From: Methylotenera oryzisoli_B
Lineage (GTDB): Bacteria > Pseudomonadota > Gammaproteobacteria > Burkholderiales > Methylophilaceae
NCBI GenBank assembly: GCA_965613685.1
Contig: OZ277031.1
Span: 1,302,001-1,366,000 of the forward strand
Length of the DNA: 64,000 nucleotides
Direction of reading: 5' to 3'
Both the position numbers and the translations under genes were made by a program. The notes under the pieces were generated by a model. It saw only the letters and a list, made by a program, of their open reading frames with translations. It did no database searches and was not told the origin of the DNA. Every line of letters begins with the position of its first letter. Within the stretch, counting starts at the first letter, position 1. Shown here in pieces: positions 22,853 to 31,363 of this stretch.

Positions 22853-25630
22853 ATGAAAACATTGTTATTGGTTGATGGCTCATCCTACCTGTATCGGGCC
22901 TTTCACGCCATGCCTGACTTACGCAACAGTTTAAATGAACCGACCGGCGCCATACAAGGCGTGCTTAATATGTTGCGCCGTTTGCATAAAGATTACCCCT
23001 CCGATTATAGCGCGTGTGTTTTTGATGCAAAAGGCAAAACCTTTAGGGACGACATTTACCCAGAATACAAAGCCAACCGGGCATCCATGCCAGACGAGCT
23101 GCGCGCGCAAATAGAGCCCTTACACGAAGCGATCAAGGCCATGGGTTGGCCGCTCATCATGGAGAGCGGCGTGGAGGCCGACGACGTCATAGGCGCGCTG
23201 GCCAAACAGGCGGAACGTGAAGGCGTGCGCGTCATTATTTCTACCGGCGACAAAGACATCTCGCAATTGGTTAACGAGCACATCACCGTGGTCAACACCA
23301 TGCGCGATGCATTTAGGCGCGTAGACGACGTGTTGGATATTGCCGGCGTGGAAAAGAAATTCGGCATCCCGCCGCGCCTCATTATTGATTACCTAGTGTT
23401 AATCGGTGACACCTCAGACAACGTGCCTGGCGTGGAAAAAGTGGGGCCTAAAACGGCGGTGAAATGGTTGCAAGAATACGGCAGCCTAGACAACATCGTG
23501 GCCAATGCCGACAAGATAGGCGGCGTGGTCGGCGAGAATTTACGCAAGGCCTTGCCGTGGTTGCCCACCGCCCGCGAACTCATCACCATACGCTGCGACG
23601 TCGGCATACAAGAACACCTAAGCGACCTGGCCCCGCAAAGCATGGACAAAGCCAAGCTAGCGGAACTGTTTGAACGCTTCGAGTTTAAAAGCTGGCGCCG
23701 TGAATTGGATGGCATGGGCGATCAACAAGCACCCAGCAGCCCTAAGGCCATGCCAACTAGCAGTAGCGTGCAAAGCACAGCCACGGTGGACATGTTTGCC
23801 GTGACCCAACACGCCGTGAACAGCAAGCGCCAATACGAAACCCTATTAACGACCGCGCAATTGGACAACTGGCTATCCAAACTGGCGAGCGCGCCGCTCA
23901 TCTGCTTTGATAGCGAGACCACTTCGCTGGAGCCGATGACCGCTAAAATTGTTGGCTTGTCGTTTAGCGTGGAGGCCGGCAGCGCGGCGTATTTACCTTT
24001 GATGCACGATTATTTCGATGCGCCTGTGCAGCTTAATTTTGCCGAATGCTTAGCGAAGATTAAGCCCATCCTAGAAAACCCGGCCATTAAAAAAGTCGGG
24101 CAAAACCTTAAATACGACCAACACGTGTTGGCCAATCATGGCATTGCCATCAACGGCATCGCCCACGATACCTTGTTGCAATCCTACGTGTTTGAATCGC
24201 ACAAAAGCCACGGCATGGATGCCTTGAGCGAGCGGCATTTAGGCTTTAAACCGATCAGCTTTGAAGAGGTAGCCGGCAAAGGCGCCAAACTGGTAACCTT
24301 TAACCAAGTGACGGTGGAAACAGCCGCCGAGTATGCCGCAGAAGACGCCGACATCACTTTGCAATTGCATCAAGCCATGTACCCGCAAGTGGCGGCAGAC
24401 AGCAAGCTGGATTACATCTACAGCCACATTGAAATGCCCAGCTCACAAGCGCTGTTTAACATAGAGCGCAATGGCGTGCTGATAGACCGCGCCATGCTGG
24501 CCAGCCAAAGTAACGAAATAGGCAATAAGTTAATCGCCCTTGAAAACCAAGCTTACGAGTTGGCCGGTCAACCGTTCAACTTAGCTTCGCCTAAACAATT
24601 GCAAGAAATTCTGTTTGATAAATTGGGCATCAAACCGACTAAAAAAACCCCATCGGGCGCGCCGTCCACCGACGAAGACGTGTTGCAAGAATTGGCATTG
24701 GATCACCCCTTGCCTAAGGTGTTATTGGAATACCGTGGCTTGGCCAAATTAAAATCCACCTACACCGACAAATTGCCGCGCATGATTAACGCCAGTACCG
24801 GTCGCGTGCACACCAGTTACAACCAAGCGGTGGCCATCACCGGTCGTCTGGCTAGCTCGGATCCGAATTTGCAAAACATACCGGTGCGCTCAGCCGAAGG
24901 CCGACGCATACGCGAGGCCTTCATCGCCCCAAGCGGCAGCGTGATCGTGTCCGCCGACTACTCGCAAATCGAGCTGCGCATCATGGCGCATTTATCGCAG
25001 GATACGGGCATGCTAAAAGCCTTTGCCAATAACGAGGACATCCACCGCCATACCGCGGCCGAGATCTTTGGCGTGGAACTGACGGAAGTCGATAGCGAGC
25101 AACGCCGTTACGCCAAGGTGATTAACTTCGGTTTAATTTATGGCATGAGCGCGTTTGGTTTGGCGCAAAACTTAAACATAGACCGCGCCTCAGCACAGAG
25201 TTACATAGAGCGTTATTTTGCCCGCTACCCCGGCGTGCGCGATTACATGCAAAGCACGCGCGACATGGCCAAGCAACGTGGCTTTGTTGAAACCTATTTT
25301 GGTCGCCGCTTGTGGGTGCCAGAAATCAACAGCCCAAACGGCATGCGCCGCGCCGGTGCGGAACGGGCCGCGATTAACGCGCCCATGCAAGGCACAGCGG
25401 CCGATTTAATTAAGCTGGCCATGATCGCCGTTGATCAATGGTTAGGCGAGTCCAAACTGCAAACTAAATTGATTATGCAGGTGCACGATGAATTGGTGCT
25501 GGAAGTGCCAGAGGCGGAGTTGGCTGTGGTGAAAGCCAAGCTAACCGAACTCATGCAAGGCGTGGCTAAATTGTCCGCGCCCTTACTGGTGGAAGTGGGC
25601 GTGGGTAAAGACTGGGAAAGCGCGCATTAA
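22853..25630 (+). CDS. polA: DNA polymerase I
   Basis: The protein has 925 residues and three domains. The 5' nuclease (1-295) has LVDGSSYLYRAFHA, EADDVIG and GDTSDNVPGV. The 3'-5' exonuclease (about 335-520) has its DxE motif intact (FDSETTSL), so proofreading is likely kept. The polymerase (about 540-925) has SSDPNLQNIPVRS, DYSQIELRIMAHLS and QVHDELVLEV. Known: it acts in Okazaki fragment processing and repair. Length is typical of the group. No strong ribosome binding site precedes the ATG. Confidence 0.97.
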   Translation: MKTLLLVDGSSYLYRAFHAMPDLRNSLNEPTGAIQGVLNMLRRLHKDYPSDYSACVFDAKGKTFRDDIYPEYKANRASMPDELRAQIEPLHEAIKAMGWPLIMESGVEADDVIGALAKQAEREGVRVIISTGDKDISQLVNEHITVVNTMRDAFRRVDDVLDIAGVEKKFGIPPRLIIDYLVLIGDTSDNVPGVEKVGPKTAVKWLQEYGSLDNIVANADKIGGVVGENLRKALPWLPTARELITIRCDVGIQEHLSDLAPQSMDKAKLAELFERFEFKSWRRELDGMGDQQAPSSPKAMPTSSSVQSTATVDMFAVTQHAVNSKRQYETLLTTAQLDNWLSKLASAPLICFDSETTSLEPMTAKIVGLSFSVEAGSAAYLPLMHDYFDAPVQLNFAECLAKIKPILENPAIKKVGQNLKYDQHVLANHGIAINGIAHDTLLQSYVFESHKSHGMDALSERHLGFKPISFEEVAGKGAKLVTFNQVTVETAAEYAAEDADITLQLHQAMYPQVAADSKLDYIYSHIEMPSSQALFNIERNGVLIDRAMLASQSNEIGNKLIALENQAYELAGQPFNLASPKQLQEILFDKLGIKPTKKTPSGAPSTDEDVLQELALDHPLPKVLLEYRGLAKLKSTYTDKLPRMINASTGRVHTSYNQAVAITGRLASSDPNLQNIPVRSAEGRRIREAFIAPSGSVIVSADYSQIELRIMAHLSQDTGMLKAFANNEDIHRHTAAEIFGVELTEVDSEQRRYAKVINFGLIYGMSAFGLAQNLNIDRASAQSYIERYFARYPGVRDYMQSTRDMAKQRGFVETYFGRRLWVPEINSPNGMRRAGAERAAINAPMQGTAADLIKLAMIAVDQWLGESKLQTKLIMQVHDELVLEVPEAELAVVKAKLTELMQGVAKLSAPLLVEVGVGKDWESAH

Positions 25631-25667
25631 GGCTAAGTCACAGAGAACCAAAAAAACCTTTCACCAC

Positions 25668-25797
25668 GGAGACACAGAGAAAACCCAATTCAATTTAATG
25701 TTACCTTCAGCTATGAAAAGATATCGTAAGGTGATGCATGCCATGTCAACAATTATCAGTGCTTGAAATTTTTCTTGTAGGTTTTCTCTGTGTCTCC
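25668..25797. repeat. 130-base segment bounded by 18-bp perfect inverted repeats
   Basis: GGAGACACAGAGAAAACC at 25668-25685 is the exact reverse complement of 25780-25797. The inside (about 94 bases) is AT-rich and noncoding. Size and ends resemble a small non-autonomous element (MITE), but I see no target-site duplication, and no transposase is in the window. A related CACAGAGAACC stretch lies just before the left end. Confidence 0.6.
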
Positions 25798-25800
25798 GCG

Positions 25801-25860
25801 CCTTCACGAATTTCAAGCCGAGTAGTTTGAGGCTTAGAAATGACGGGAATGCCCTTGCGG
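25801..25860. repeat. 60-bp dispersed repeat, copy B
   Basis: Inverted copy of 14212-14271 with about three mismatches. It begins immediately after the right end of the 130-base inverted-repeat segment, which suggests that the two may be parts of one composite noncoding element. Confidence 0.88.
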
Positions 25861-25885
25861 TATCTGTGGTGAGGTTGTTATAAAC

Positions 25886-25917
25886 AAAAAAGGCGATGCA
25901 GATGCATCGCCTTTTTT
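25886..25917. terminator. Bidirectional terminator between polA and ctaE
   Basis: AAAAAAGGCGATGCA and TGCATCGCCTTTTTT are perfectly complementary. The hairpin has A- and T-runs on both sides, so it serves both convergent genes. Confidence 0.9.
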
Positions 25918-25931
25918 AATTTAGCTAAACC

Positions 25932-26837
25932 TTATAGCCAGTATACGAACACGAACAGACCTAACCAAACCACGTCCACAAAGTGCCAGTACCAAGCCAC
26001 GCCTTCGAAACCAAAGTGGTGCTCAGGGGTGAAGTGGCCTTTCATGCAGCGCAAGGTAATGACGATCAACATGATGGTGCCTAGCAACACGTGGAAACCA
26101 TGGAAACCGGTGAGCATGAAGAAGCTAGCGCCATAAGCACCAGAAGCTAGGGTCAAGCCCATTTCAGTGTAAGCCTCATGGTATTCCAATGCTTGGCAAG
26201 CCAAGAACGCAATACCTAGCAACACGGTTAGGGCCATGCCCACTACCAATTGTTTACGGTTATTTTTAATTAAGCCCCAATGCGCCCATGTGATGGTGGC
26301 ACCGGAGGTTAGCAACAAGGCCGTGTTGATAGCTGGCAAGCCCCATGCGCCCATAGGATGCAATGGACTTGGGGTATATTCGCCGTTAACGGTTAAGCCA
26401 CCTGGGCCGGTTGATGGCCATGAGCCGATGAAGTCTTTGTAGAGTGTGACGTCCACATCGTAGCCGCCTAATTCCGGCACGGATAACACGCGCATGTAGA
26501 ATAAAGCACCAAAAAACGCCGCAAAAAAGGCAATCTCGGAGCAAATAAACACGATCATGCCGATGCGGAATGATTTGTCTTCCCATTTTTTGAATTGGCC
26601 AGTTAGGCTTTCGGTAATCACGGAACCCATCCATTTGAACACCATGAATAGAATCAGCGCGAAGCCTAAGATCATCATCCATTTACCCGGCGCTTGCAGA
26701 TAAGCCAAGTCTTTGTTTTTATCGGTAGCCACGCTGAAGATAAAACCAGAAGCCAAGGACAGTAAGCCCATGGATATGATCGCTGGGTAAATACTACCGT
26801 GCGGAACGTAATACTGATTGTTTGAATGTGTTGCCAT
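25932..26837 (-). CDS. ctaE: Cytochrome c oxidase subunit III
   Basis: The protein has 301 residues from the ATG at 26837, chosen because GGGAG lies 7 bases upstream. A longer frame to 26876 has no such signal. Seven membrane helices are present. The family hallmarks are visible: YYVPHGSIYPA at the start, the Glu in SEIAFFAAFF, GFHGFHVLLGTI, and WYWHFVDVVWLGLFVFVYW at the end. It is the last gene of the leftward oxidase operon, 91 bases after ctaG. Known: subunit III stabilises proton uptake in aa3 oxidases. Confidence 0.96.
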   Translation of the reverse strand: MATHSNNQYYVPHGSIYPAIISMGLLSLASGFIFSVATDKNKDLAYLQAPGKWMMILGFALILFMVFKWMGSVITESLTGQFKKWEDKSFRIGMIVFICSEIAFFAAFFGALFYMRVLSVPELGGYDVDVTLYKDFIGSWPSTGPGGLTVNGEYTPSPLHPMGAWGLPAINTALLLTSGATITWAHWGLIKNNRKQLVVGMALTVLLGIAFLACQALEYHEAYTEMGLTLASGAYGASFFMLTGFHGFHVLLGTIMLIVITLRCMKGHFTPEHHFGFEGVAWYWHFVDVVWLGLFVFVYWL

Positions 26838-26928
26838 GCAATAACTCCCGTGCATTTTTTTATATTTTAAATTCAAATAGCCAAAAGCAGGCTATCTCCT
26901 CACCATCCACTACCAACAAACTCGCTAC

Positions 26929-27501
26929 TTATTTTCCCTCATCCACAGAGGGGAAAAACGCATAAGACAAAGTCATGTCCGACACATCCACTGGCAATTG
27001 CGGACTTACAAAAAACCGCAATGGCATTTCTTTTTCTTCGCCTGGCTTAAGCGCCTGATTGACGAAACAAAAGCACTCTATTTTTTTTAGATTAGCTGCC
27101 GCTATTCCCGGTGTAATACTAGGAATAGCGCGACCAACCACCACCTGATTCGTGGTATTTTTTGCTACAAAAATCACCGTTTCAATTTGGCCTGGGTGCA
27201 TCTTAATGCTGCTTTGTTTAGGGTAGAAGTTCCAACCTAAACCCGGCATCACGTTAGTGGTAAATTGCACTGTCACCCAACGGCTGTTATCAACTTTGGC
27301 CTCTGCTAATACCGCTGCAGAGTTTTTGGTTTTGCCATTCAAGCCGGTCATTTCGCATAACACGTCGTAAATCGGCACCAAAGCAAAAGCAAATAACAAC
27401 GAACCTAACAACATCCACAGCAGTTTGCGGACCAAGCGTTTATTTTTTAAATCCAGTTGCTGTTTTGGCGATAGCGTTTCGCACTCGTTTATTTTTGCCA
27501 T
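26929..27501 (-). CDS. ctaG: Cytochrome c oxidase assembly protein CtaG/Cox11
   Basis: The protein has 190 residues from the ATG at 27501. It has an N-terminal membrane helix (about 22-42, LLWMLLGSLLFAFALVPIYDVLCEMTG with the conserved YDVLC), then a periplasmic Ig-like domain with the copper-binding IECFCF motif and LPVDVSDMTLSYAFF. Known: Cox11 delivers copper to CuB of subunit I. Its start overlaps the end of a 37-residue gene by 13 bases, so the two are likely translationally coupled. An in-frame start at 27528 would overlap that gene further. Confidence 0.95.
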   Translation of the reverse strand: MAKINECETLSPKQQLDLKNKRLVRKLLWMLLGSLLFAFALVPIYDVLCEMTGLNGKTKNSAAVLAEAKVDNSRWVTVQFTTNVMPGLGWNFYPKQSSIKMHPGQIETVIFVAKNTTNQVVVGRAIPSITPGIAAANLKKIECFCFVNQALKPGEEKEMPLRFFVSPQLPVDVSDMTLSYAFFPSVDEGK

Positions 27502-27602
27502 ATCAAAAACATCGATACAACATAACAAATTAAGGCTAGCCCGCCTAACACCATGGCGATGCGTTTGTTACTTAATTTTTTATCTGCTAACGGCTTATTC
27601 AT
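27489..27602 (-). CDS. Small single-span cytochrome oxidase assembly protein
   Basis: The protein has 37 residues: a basic N-terminus (MNKPLADKKLSNKRIAM) and one membrane helix (VLGGLALICYVVSMFLIWQ). A GGGATGG ribosome binding site precedes the ATG at 27602. The stop overlaps the ctaG start (ATGGCAAAAATAA). Tiny proteins of this kind, between ctaD and ctaG in betaproteobacteria, are annotated as cytochrome oxidase small assembly proteins. Size, topology, signal and coupling support it, although it is short enough to be missed by ORF callers. Function is inferred from context. Confidence 0.85.
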   Translation of the reverse strand: MNKPLADKKLSNKRIAMVLGGLALICYVVSMFLIWQK

Positions 27603-27615
27603 ACCATCCCAATTT

Positions 27616-27644
27616 AAAAACTCGGCTTAATTAAAAGCCGAGTT
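27616..27644 (-). terminator. Hairpin between ctaD and the downstream assembly genes
   Basis: AACTCGGCTT and AAGCCGAGTT pair around AATTAA. On the minus strand the stem is followed by a TTTTT run, so it can act as a terminator or attenuator after ctaD and lower expression of the small protein, ctaG and ctaE relative to ctaC and ctaD. Confidence 0.75.
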
Positions 27645-27651
27645 GTGTGGC

Positions 27652-29244
27652 TTACTTAACAGTCGGTTGCTCAGTGAAGCTATGGTATGGAGGTGGTGAA
27701 GGTAGTGTCCACTCCAAACCTTGCGCACCTTCCCAAACTTGATCGGTGGCTTTTTTTCCGCCTTTGATGCAGGTCACGATGTTGTATACGAATAACAATT
27801 GTGACAAGCCCAATACGAATGCAGCAACCGATGAAATCATGTTGAATTCAGCGAACTGCAATGCGTAGTCTGGAATACGGCGTGGCATACCCGCTAAACC
27901 TAAGAAGAACTGTGGAATAAAGGTTAGGTTGAATGAAATGGCGGTTAACCAGAAATGCACTTTACCTAATTTCTCGTTGTACATATGACCGGTCATTTTT
28001 GGTAACCAGAAATAGACGCCGGCCATGATACCCATGATGCCGCCAGCAAATAAGGTGTAGTGGAAGTGCGCTACCACGAAGTAACTGTTGTGGTATTGCG
28101 CATCCGCTGCCACGTCGGCTAACACTAGACCCGTTAAACCGCCGATACCGAACAAGATGATCCAACCCACGGTAAACAACATCGGTGTTTCAAAGCTCAT
28201 GGAGCCTTTCCACATGGTTTTAATCCAGCAGAAGAACATCACGGCTAATGGCAATGAAATGGCCATGGTGCTGTACATAAAGTAAAGCAAGGCTGGCACT
28301 GGCATACCTGATGTGAAGAAATGGTGAGCCCAAACCACCACAGACAAAGCACCAATCGCCCAGAATGAGTACACTTGCGCTTTGTAACCGTACATTGGTT
28401 TACGTGAGAATGTTTCTAGGATTTGTGGAATGAAGCCCCAAACCGGTAATAACAAAATGTACACTTCTGGGTGACCAAAGAACCAGAATAAATGTTGGAA
28501 CATCACTGGGTCACCACCACCGGCCGCATCAAAGAAGTGCGTACCGAAATGACGGTCTGTTAACAACATAGTAACCGCACCGGCTAACACAGGAATCGTT
28601 GCTACCAATAAGAAGGCCGTGATTAACCAGCCCCAAGCGAACAATGGCATTTTCATTAATGTCATGCCAGGCGCGCGCATGTTAAATAAGGTCACGATGA
28701 TGTTAATGGAACCCAATACAGAAGACACCCCCAACAAATGCACCGCAAAAATCGCAAAGTCCACGCCTATGCCACCTTGTACAGATAGCGGTGGGTAGAA
28801 AGTCCAACCGGTTGCTAGCGCACCGTCACCGATGCCAAACATGGCTAGCGTGAACGGTAAGGTTAGCAAAATTGCGGATGGTGGTAACAACCAGAAACCC
28901 CAGTTATTCAAACGCGGTAGAGCCATATCAGGCGCACCGATTTGCAATGGGATCATCCAGTTGGCAAAACCAGTGGCTGCAGGCATCAAGGCCGCGAAAA
29001 TCATGATCAAGGCGTGCACGCCGATCAACTGATTAAAGAACTCGGGGTTAATCAATTGCAGACCAGGCTGGAACAATTCTGCTCGTATGCCTAGAATCAT
29101 CGCACCGCCAACAAAGAACATAATCAGCGAGAATGTTAGATACATCGTGCCTATGTCTTTGTGGTTGGTGGTGGTTAACCAACGCATGATCCCGGTTGGG
29201 TGTTCAGCGTGATCATCATGATGCGCTACCGTTGTTGTACTCAT
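27652..29244 (-). CDS. ctaD: Cytochrome c oxidase subunit I (aa3 type)
   Basis: The protein has 530 residues from the ATG at 29244, chosen for the AGGAGA just upstream. Twelve membrane helices. The CuB site is WFFGHPEVYILLLP with the His and cross-linked Tyr, two further copper histidines lie in VVWAHHFFTSG, and haem histidines occur in IGVHALIMIF and VVAHFHYTLF. Known: it is the catalytic core reducing oxygen to water. A type A1-like Glu lies near helix VI (GHPEVY). It is the second gene of the operon ctaC-ctaD-small protein-ctaG-ctaE. Confidence 0.97.
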   Translation of the reverse strand: MSTTTVAHHDDHAEHPTGIMRWLTTTNHKDIGTMYLTFSLIMFFVGGAMILGIRAELFQPGLQLINPEFFNQLIGVHALIMIFAALMPAATGFANWMIPLQIGAPDMALPRLNNWGFWLLPPSAILLTLPFTLAMFGIGDGALATGWTFYPPLSVQGGIGVDFAIFAVHLLGVSSVLGSINIIVTLFNMRAPGMTLMKMPLFAWGWLITAFLLVATIPVLAGAVTMLLTDRHFGTHFFDAAGGGDPVMFQHLFWFFGHPEVYILLLPVWGFIPQILETFSRKPMYGYKAQVYSFWAIGALSVVVWAHHFFTSGMPVPALLYFMYSTMAISLPLAVMFFCWIKTMWKGSMSFETPMLFTVGWIILFGIGGLTGLVLADVAADAQYHNSYFVVAHFHYTLFAGGIMGIMAGVYFWLPKMTGHMYNEKLGKVHFWLTAISFNLTFIPQFFLGLAGMPRRIPDYALQFAEFNMISSVAAFVLGLSQLLFVYNIVTCIKGGKKATDQVWEGAQGLEWTLPSPPPYHSFTEQPTVK

Positions 29245-29280
29245 TACCTTCTCCTGATTACTCAAACTAAATAATTAATA

Positions 29281-30453
29281 TTACTGACGTGCCGCTTTAA
29301 CTTGCGCTGGCTGCAAGACATCGCCGACGCTATTACCTAAGGCATTTCTTTCATAGGTAATCACCGCTGCAATCTCGGTGTCGTTTAGCAAGGCTTTCCA
29401 ACCCGGCATCACGCGAATACCGTTTAACACGCGGTCTAAATGGCCGTCTTTTAAATATTTACCATCGGCATCAAAGATAGGACCAGTGGCCACTTTACTG
29501 CCGGTTAAGGCAGGGAAAGCAGGCGGCAAACCAGCACCGGTAATTTGGTGACAAACAGCACAGTTTTTCTCGTATACGCCTTTACCTTCGGCCACCAATT
29601 CGTCTTTAGTCCATTCTTTATCGGCACCAGCAGAGGCTTTAGCCATTTCTTCTTTCTTGGCCACTACCCATGCTTTGTACTCTTCCATAGGCACGGCATC
29701 CACCACCACCGGCATGTAACCGTGGCCTTTACCGCACAATTCTTTACATTGACCACGGTAAGTACCGGCTTTGTCTACTTGCACCCAAGTTTCACGCAAG
29801 AAACCAGGCACGGCTAAACGTGACGAACCGAATTGCGGCACCCACCAGTTGTGCATTACGTCGGTAGCGGTCATTAAAATTCGCACTTTTTCACCTACCG
29901 GTAATACCAAGCGGTTATCCACTTCCAATAAGTACTGCTCGTCTTTCTTACCTTCATAACCTTTATCGGTTTGCTCTTTAGGGGTAGATAGGTTGCTGAC
30001 AAACTTGATGCCTTTGGCATCGCCGTCCATGTATTCATATTGCCAACGCCATTGCGAACCGGTCACTTTAACCACCATGGTGGCTTTGTCGCGTGTGTCT
30101 TCCATCATAACTACACTGTGGTAAGCCGGTATGCCCATGATCACAAAGTCAATTAACAACAATATGACAAATGGAATCAGTGTCCAAAAAATTTCCGTCG
30201 CAGTGGATGGGGCATGATCTTTTACCGGCTTGAAGTTTTTGCTTTTTCTGTGGGCAAAAATTGAGTAAATCATGATGGCCAACACAACAAAGAAAATAGC
30301 CATGGAAATCAACATGAATTTATTGTGCACATGCAATGTGTCTAGGGCCATAGGCGTCACTGGCTCAGGGAAATTCCAAGCATAATCCGCATGCGCAGTG
30401 ACAGACACCAGCATGGCCGATAAAGCTAGACTTATTTTTGTAAAACCTCGCAT
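29281..30453 (-). CDS. ctaC: Cytochrome c oxidase subunit II with fused cytochrome c domain (caa3 type)
   Basis: The protein has 390 residues from the ATG at 30453, which has GGAGTGAG upstream. Order: signal peptide (to about 24), two membrane helices (about 45-65 and 88-110), then the CuA domain with CKELCGKGHGYM (both Cys, His and Met ligands), and a C-terminal cytochrome c domain with CAVCH and an IRVMPGW methionine. Known: a fused haem c marks caa3 oxidases, which accept electrons from soluble cytochrome c directly. It is first in the oxidase operon after the DUF2244 gene, with a 21-base gap. Confidence 0.96.
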   Translation of the reverse strand: MRGFTKISLALSAMLVSVTAHADYAWNFPEPVTPMALDTLHVHNKFMLISMAIFFVVLAIMIYSIFAHRKSKNFKPVKDHAPSTATEIFWTLIPFVILLLIDFVIMGIPAYHSVVMMEDTRDKATMVVKVTGSQWRWQYEYMDGDAKGIKFVSNLSTPKEQTDKGYEGKKDEQYLLEVDNRLVLPVGEKVRILMTATDVMHNWWVPQFGSSRLAVPGFLRETWVQVDKAGTYRGQCKELCGKGHGYMPVVVDAVPMEEYKAWVVAKKEEMAKASAGADKEWTKDELVAEGKGVYEKNCAVCHQITGAGLPPAFPALTGSKVATGPIFDADGKYLKDGHLDRVLNGIRVMPGWKALLNDTEIAAVITYERNALGNSVGDVLQPAQVKAARQ

Positions 30454-30474
30454 AAAACTCACTCCAAAACTAAA

Positions 30475-30954
30475 TTAATTAATATTTTTTAATTTTTGTC
30501 TGAGGTCCCGCGCCAATTGGCTACGCTGCTCATCGTTTATAAAATTTCTACCAAACTCCACTTCATTACCGTGTGAACTAATAAACAGACCACACTTGCC
30601 GTTACTGCCTTTTATCCTCGCTACATCGCGCACATTGACTTGCGCCCAGTAACGCTGAAAAACCGTTGTCGTTGTTTCCTTGACGTTTCTTTTTTCGACC
30701 ACCACTCGGTCGTTTTCTATCGTAATGCTGTCAAAATCGTCCGCATGCAAATACACGCGGTGGAAAGCATAGGCAAAAGCAAAAATCTCCAATCCGGCAA
30801 ACGGCAACACCATCCATGCACCTATGTGAAAAAATCCCAAGGCAACAATTAAGGCGATGCCAGCCAACACCGCTAGCAATTTCAAACTGTCTTGCTCAGA
30901 CAATGAATTGTTTGGTTTGGCAATGATTTTATGACCCAAATCGGCTACTGCCAT
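30475..30954 (-). CDS. DUF2244 membrane protein upstream of ctaC
   Basis: The protein has 159 residues and two close membrane helices (about 26-65), followed by a soluble strand-rich domain (ITIENDRVVVEKRN, FISSHGNEVEFGRNF). This matches DUF2244 of alpha- and betaproteobacteria, often found just before or near cox genes. It reads into ctaC, so the same promoter (in the 400-base region to the right) probably drives the whole operon. The function is unknown; a regulatory or assembly role is suggested by position. Confidence 0.85.
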   Translation of the reverse strand: MAVADLGHKIIAKPNNSLSEQDSLKLLAVLAGIALIVALGFFHIGAWMVLPFAGLEIFAFAYAFHRVYLHADDFDSITIENDRVVVEKRNVKETTTTVFQRYWAQVNVRDVARIKGSNGKCGLFISSHGNEVEFGRNFINDEQRSQLARDLRQKLKNIN

Positions 30955-31363
30955 ACACGGCCCTTAATCAAAAAACTTAAAGTCCTGGAATTTTTTACAG
31001 GCTAGACGACCATCTTTCTTTGCTCAAAAACACTGTTTTTGAATCGCTTGCTAGCATGCTTTAAACTGCGACAATTTGACGCAGAGCAAAAATACCACGA
31101 AAAAAGATTTGGCTCAAGGGAAATGATACATTTTTGTAACATTTACATCACACGGATGACCTATTAGCTGGCCAGTCTTTTTGCCTAGCTGGCTTTTGAC
31201 TTATGGGGTTGAATATGCCACTATCCAACCCTATTCATAGCAATGCATGGCGCCTTAGTTAATAAGGCAAAAGCCATTTCATCGCGCAATAAAATTAGGC
31301 AAACACACTACCCTTAAATCAGCATGCACACGCCAACTTCCTCTAATAACACCACACTAGCCC
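30955..31363. other. Divergent promoter region between oxidase and redox-conduit operons
   Basis: About 409 bases without a gene separate two divergent operons, the oxidase operon (left) and the flavoprotein-cytochrome operon (right). It must hold promoters for both. I see AT-rich blocks (31080-31150) and a TTTTTGTAACATTTACATCACA-like patch, but no motif strong enough to name a regulator. No strong ribosome binding site precedes the start at 31364. Confidence 0.55.

Larger units (their letters stand above)
25631..25931. other. Repeat-rich gap between polA and ctaE
   Basis: The gap of about 300 bases holds a 130-base segment bounded by 18-bp perfect inverted repeats, one copy of a 60-bp dispersed repeat, and a bidirectional terminator. 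There is no gene. Confidence 0.8.

Noticed and set aside
31130..31160. CRP/FNR-type site before the redox operon
   Set aside because: TGTAA and TCACA are present but with the wrong spacing; not a consensus site.
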